Assembly: GCF_030814475.1 (NCBI RefSeq)
Contig: NZ_JAUSVF010000002.1
Span: 744,001-808,000, forward strand
DNA length: 64,000 nucleotides
Source of the DNA: Pararhizobium capsulatum DSM 1112
GTDB lineage: Bacteria > Pseudomonadota > Alphaproteobacteria > Rhizobiales > Rhizobiaceae
Direction of reading: 5' to 3'
Shown here piece after piece: positions 62,328-64,000 of the stretch; the stretch's first letter is position 1; each line of letters begins with the position of its first letter. Position numbers and translations under genes: made by a program. A model generated the notes under the pieces. It was not told the DNA's origin and did not search any database. It was given only the letters and a program-made list of their open reading frames with translations.

Positions 62328-63944
62328 TCAAAGCGCCCGGATTTCCCGGGCGCAGGCCTGGAGGGTCTTGAAGGCCGCATAGCGCTTCGCATGAATGCCG
62401 GCCACGACACCCTCGGCAGGCTGATAGACCTTATCAACTTTGGTGAGCGCCATCATCGCCTGATTTGCATCGCCAAACGCTCCGCCAGCGACGGCACCGA
62501 GGATGGCCGAGCCCAGCAGCACGGGTTCTTCCGCCACAGTTGCAACGACGGGTTTGCCTGAAGCGTCGGCGAGCAGCTGGCGCACCAGATCGTGCTGTCC
62601 CGCGCCGCCACTGATGACAACTTGCTCGACATCAGCCCCGGCACCGGCCTGGGTTTCGATTATCTGGCGCAGGCCGTAGCCGATGCCGCAAAGCCCCGCC
62701 ACATAAAGCGCGACAAGGCTTTCGAAATCGCGCTCCATGCCAAGCCCGACGACGGTCGCGCGAGCGTGGGGGTCGGCGAAGGGTGCGCGATTGCCGAGGA
62801 ATTCGGGGACGACATGCAGGCCTTCCGCCAGCCGCACGACATCTGAGTTGTTGTCCGTGCGCATTGCTGCAGCATCCGCGATGAGAACCGGAAGCGGTAT
62901 ACGCATCTCGGATGCCTTGGATGCAGCATCCGCACTTGCGGGATGAAAAAAGAGAAGCTGGTCGATGGCGGCGCCGGCGGCACTCTGGCCACCCTCGTTG
63001 AGCCACATGCCGGGCACCATGGCAGAATAATAGGGTCCCCAGACGCCGGGCACGAAAACCGGATCGCTCGTGGAGGTCATGGTGCAGGAGGACGTGCCGA
63101 AGACATAGGCAAGGTTCTTTTCCGGCCGGCCGCCAATGCCGACCGTGCCGATACCGCCCGCATGGGCATCGATCATGCCGGCCGCCACGGCGGTTCCCGG
63201 CTTCAGGCCCATAGCCTCTGCCGCAGCCGTGGTGAGCCCCTCACCCAACGGCGTACCGGGTTCGACGATATCAGTGCCGATGCGCGCGAAGGCTTCATCG
63301 ACGAGTTCGTCGAGCCCGATGCCGCGGAAATAGCCAGGGTCCCAGCGCTGTTCATGCGCGAGATACGTCCATTTGCAGGTGACGGTGCAGGTGGAGCGCG
63401 CGAGGTCGCCCGTCGATTTCCAGGTCAGGAAATCGGCGAGATCGAAGAATTGCCATGCCGCGCGGAATATCTGCGGCCGGTTCTCCTTCAGCCACAGGAT
63501 TTTCGGCGTTTCCATTTCCGGCGAGATGCGCCCGCCGACATAACGTAGTACGTCGTGGCCCTGCGCATTGATGCGCTCGGCCTGATCAACGGCGCGATGG
63601 TCCATCCAGACGATGATATCGCGGTTGGCATCTTCGGACGGACCGACGGGGAGCGACTGCCCACCTTCGCCGAGAACCACCAATGAGCAAGTCGCGTCGA
63701 AACCCAGGCCGATGACATCGCCTGCGTTCACTCCGGATGAAGTCACCACCTCGCGCACGATGCTGCAAACGGCATTCCAGATTTCCGAACTCGATTGCTC
63801 GACGATCGAGCCCGCTTCCTTGAACAGCGAGATATCCCGCTTGGCGACAGCCAGCATGCGACCGGAGAGATCGAACAGGCCGGCACGGGCGCTGCCGGTT
63901 CCGACATCGATACCGATGACGTAGCGGGCAGCCTCCGGCGACAT
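62328..63944 (-). CDS. FGGY-family carbohydrate kinase, probable D-ribulokinase
   Basis: 538 residues from the ATG at 63944, with AGGAAC six bases upstream; earlier in-frame starts lack ribosome sites. FGGY fold: phosphate 1 loop YVIGIDVGTGSARAGLFD (8-25) and C-terminal adenosine region VVISGGAGQHDLVRQLLAD. TCSLVV at 85-90 is the motif reported for D-ribulose kinases (human FGGY, yeast YDR109C), which favours D-ribulose over L-ribulose or xylulose. Product D-ribulose-5-phosphate enters the pentose phosphate pathway. The upstream partner genes lie outside the window. Confidence 0.87.
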   Translation of the reverse strand: MSPEAARYVIGIDVGTGSARAGLFDLSGRMLAVAKRDISLFKEAGSIVEQSSSEIWNAVCSIVREVVTSSGVNAGDVIGLGFDATCSLVVLGEGGQSLPVGPSEDANRDIIVWMDHRAVDQAERINAQGHDVLRYVGGRISPEMETPKILWLKENRPQIFRAAWQFFDLADFLTWKSTGDLARSTCTVTCKWTYLAHEQRWDPGYFRGIGLDELVDEAFARIGTDIVEPGTPLGEGLTTAAAEAMGLKPGTAVAAGMIDAHAGGIGTVGIGGRPEKNLAYVFGTSSCTMTSTSDPVFVPGVWGPYYSAMVPGMWLNEGGQSAAGAAIDQLLFFHPASADAASKASEMRIPLPVLIADAAAMRTDNNSDVVRLAEGLHVVPEFLGNRAPFADPHARATVVGLGMERDFESLVALYVAGLCGIGYGLRQIIETQAGAGADVEQVVISGGAGQHDLVRQLLADASGKPVVATVAEEPVLLGSAILGAVAGGAFGDANQAMMALTKVDKVYQPAEGVVAGIHAKRYAAFKTLQACAREIRAL

Positions 63945-64000
63945 GTTCGTTCCTGTGTTCATGGTCTTCGGGCTCTCACTGGACAAGGGAATGCGAGGCA

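Overview
The window reads as a dense, high-GC segment of an alphaproteobacterial genome, most likely a Rhizobiaceae member (Rhizobium/Agrobacterium/Ensifer type). That judgement rests on gene content (many ABC and TTT uptake operons, ETF-linked demethylating dehydrogenase, PuuA/PuuB-like pair, GT21 lipid glycosyltransferase), codon use, and two dispersed repeat families typical of rhizobia: two-palindrome RIME-like elements at 15891-15982 and 34675-34770, and a palindromic element with the core ACCGGTNNCCACTTTTCCCT at 6318-6368 and 57265-57298. Nearly every gene is catabolic, transport or regulatory; no rRNA, tRNA, phage, IS or CRISPR was seen. It could be an accessory replicon, but that is inference.

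Left part (1-16775). After a truncated winged-helix regulator and a small beta-propeller protein comes what looks like one regulon around a LysR gene (5374-6321). On one side are a dimethylglycine/sarcosine-dehydrogenase-like enzyme and etfBA; on the other is an eight-gene minus-strand run (polar amino-acid ABC transporter, Asp/Glu racemase-like protein, aldo-keto reductase, PurU, DadA-like FAD oxidase). A 15-bp sequence overlapping the LysR start recurs (14/15) upstream of the ABC operon, tying both halves together. I infer uptake and oxidative demethylation of an N-methylated amino acid or betaine, with PurU and ETF disposing of one-carbon units and electrons. An SDR/TetR divergent pair with an elaborate palindromic operator and a siderophore-interacting flavoprotein follow.

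Centre (16776-39876). Three sugar or acid uptake operons lie on the plus strand. (i) ArsR-type regulator with a long C-terminal domain, GH51 arabinofuranosidase and a CUT1 ABC transporter; four TATC-N9-GATA sites lie in 1.2 kb around it. (ii) GntR, PdxA paralogue, TctCBA transporter, TIM-barrel isomerase and a fused DhaK-DhaL kinase with an altered active-site motif; this looks like a sugar-acid pathway I cannot match to a named one. (iii) LacI, CUT1 transporter, cytoplasmic GH2 glycosidase, with matching operator-like sites before the regulator and before the transporter.

Right part (39931-64000). A stand-alone minus-strand gene encodes a 1551-residue protein made entirely of 193 uninterrupted octapeptides, arranged in a 17-octad (136-residue) super-repeat; it is the most unusual object here. 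Then come a PuuB/PuuA-like pair with a divergent hydroxypyruvate-isomerase-like gene, two small ORFs, a dehydrogenase/DapA-like deaminase/GntR group resembling hydroxyproline catabolism, a CYTH-CHAD protein and a cupin (both with TTG starts), an arylamine N-acetyltransferase with Glu at the usual Asp position, an alditol-oxidase-like flavoprotein, a GT21 glycosyltransferase, a MocR/EamA divergent pair with a clean palindrome, an LtrA membrane protein and a D-ribulokinase carrying TCSLVV.
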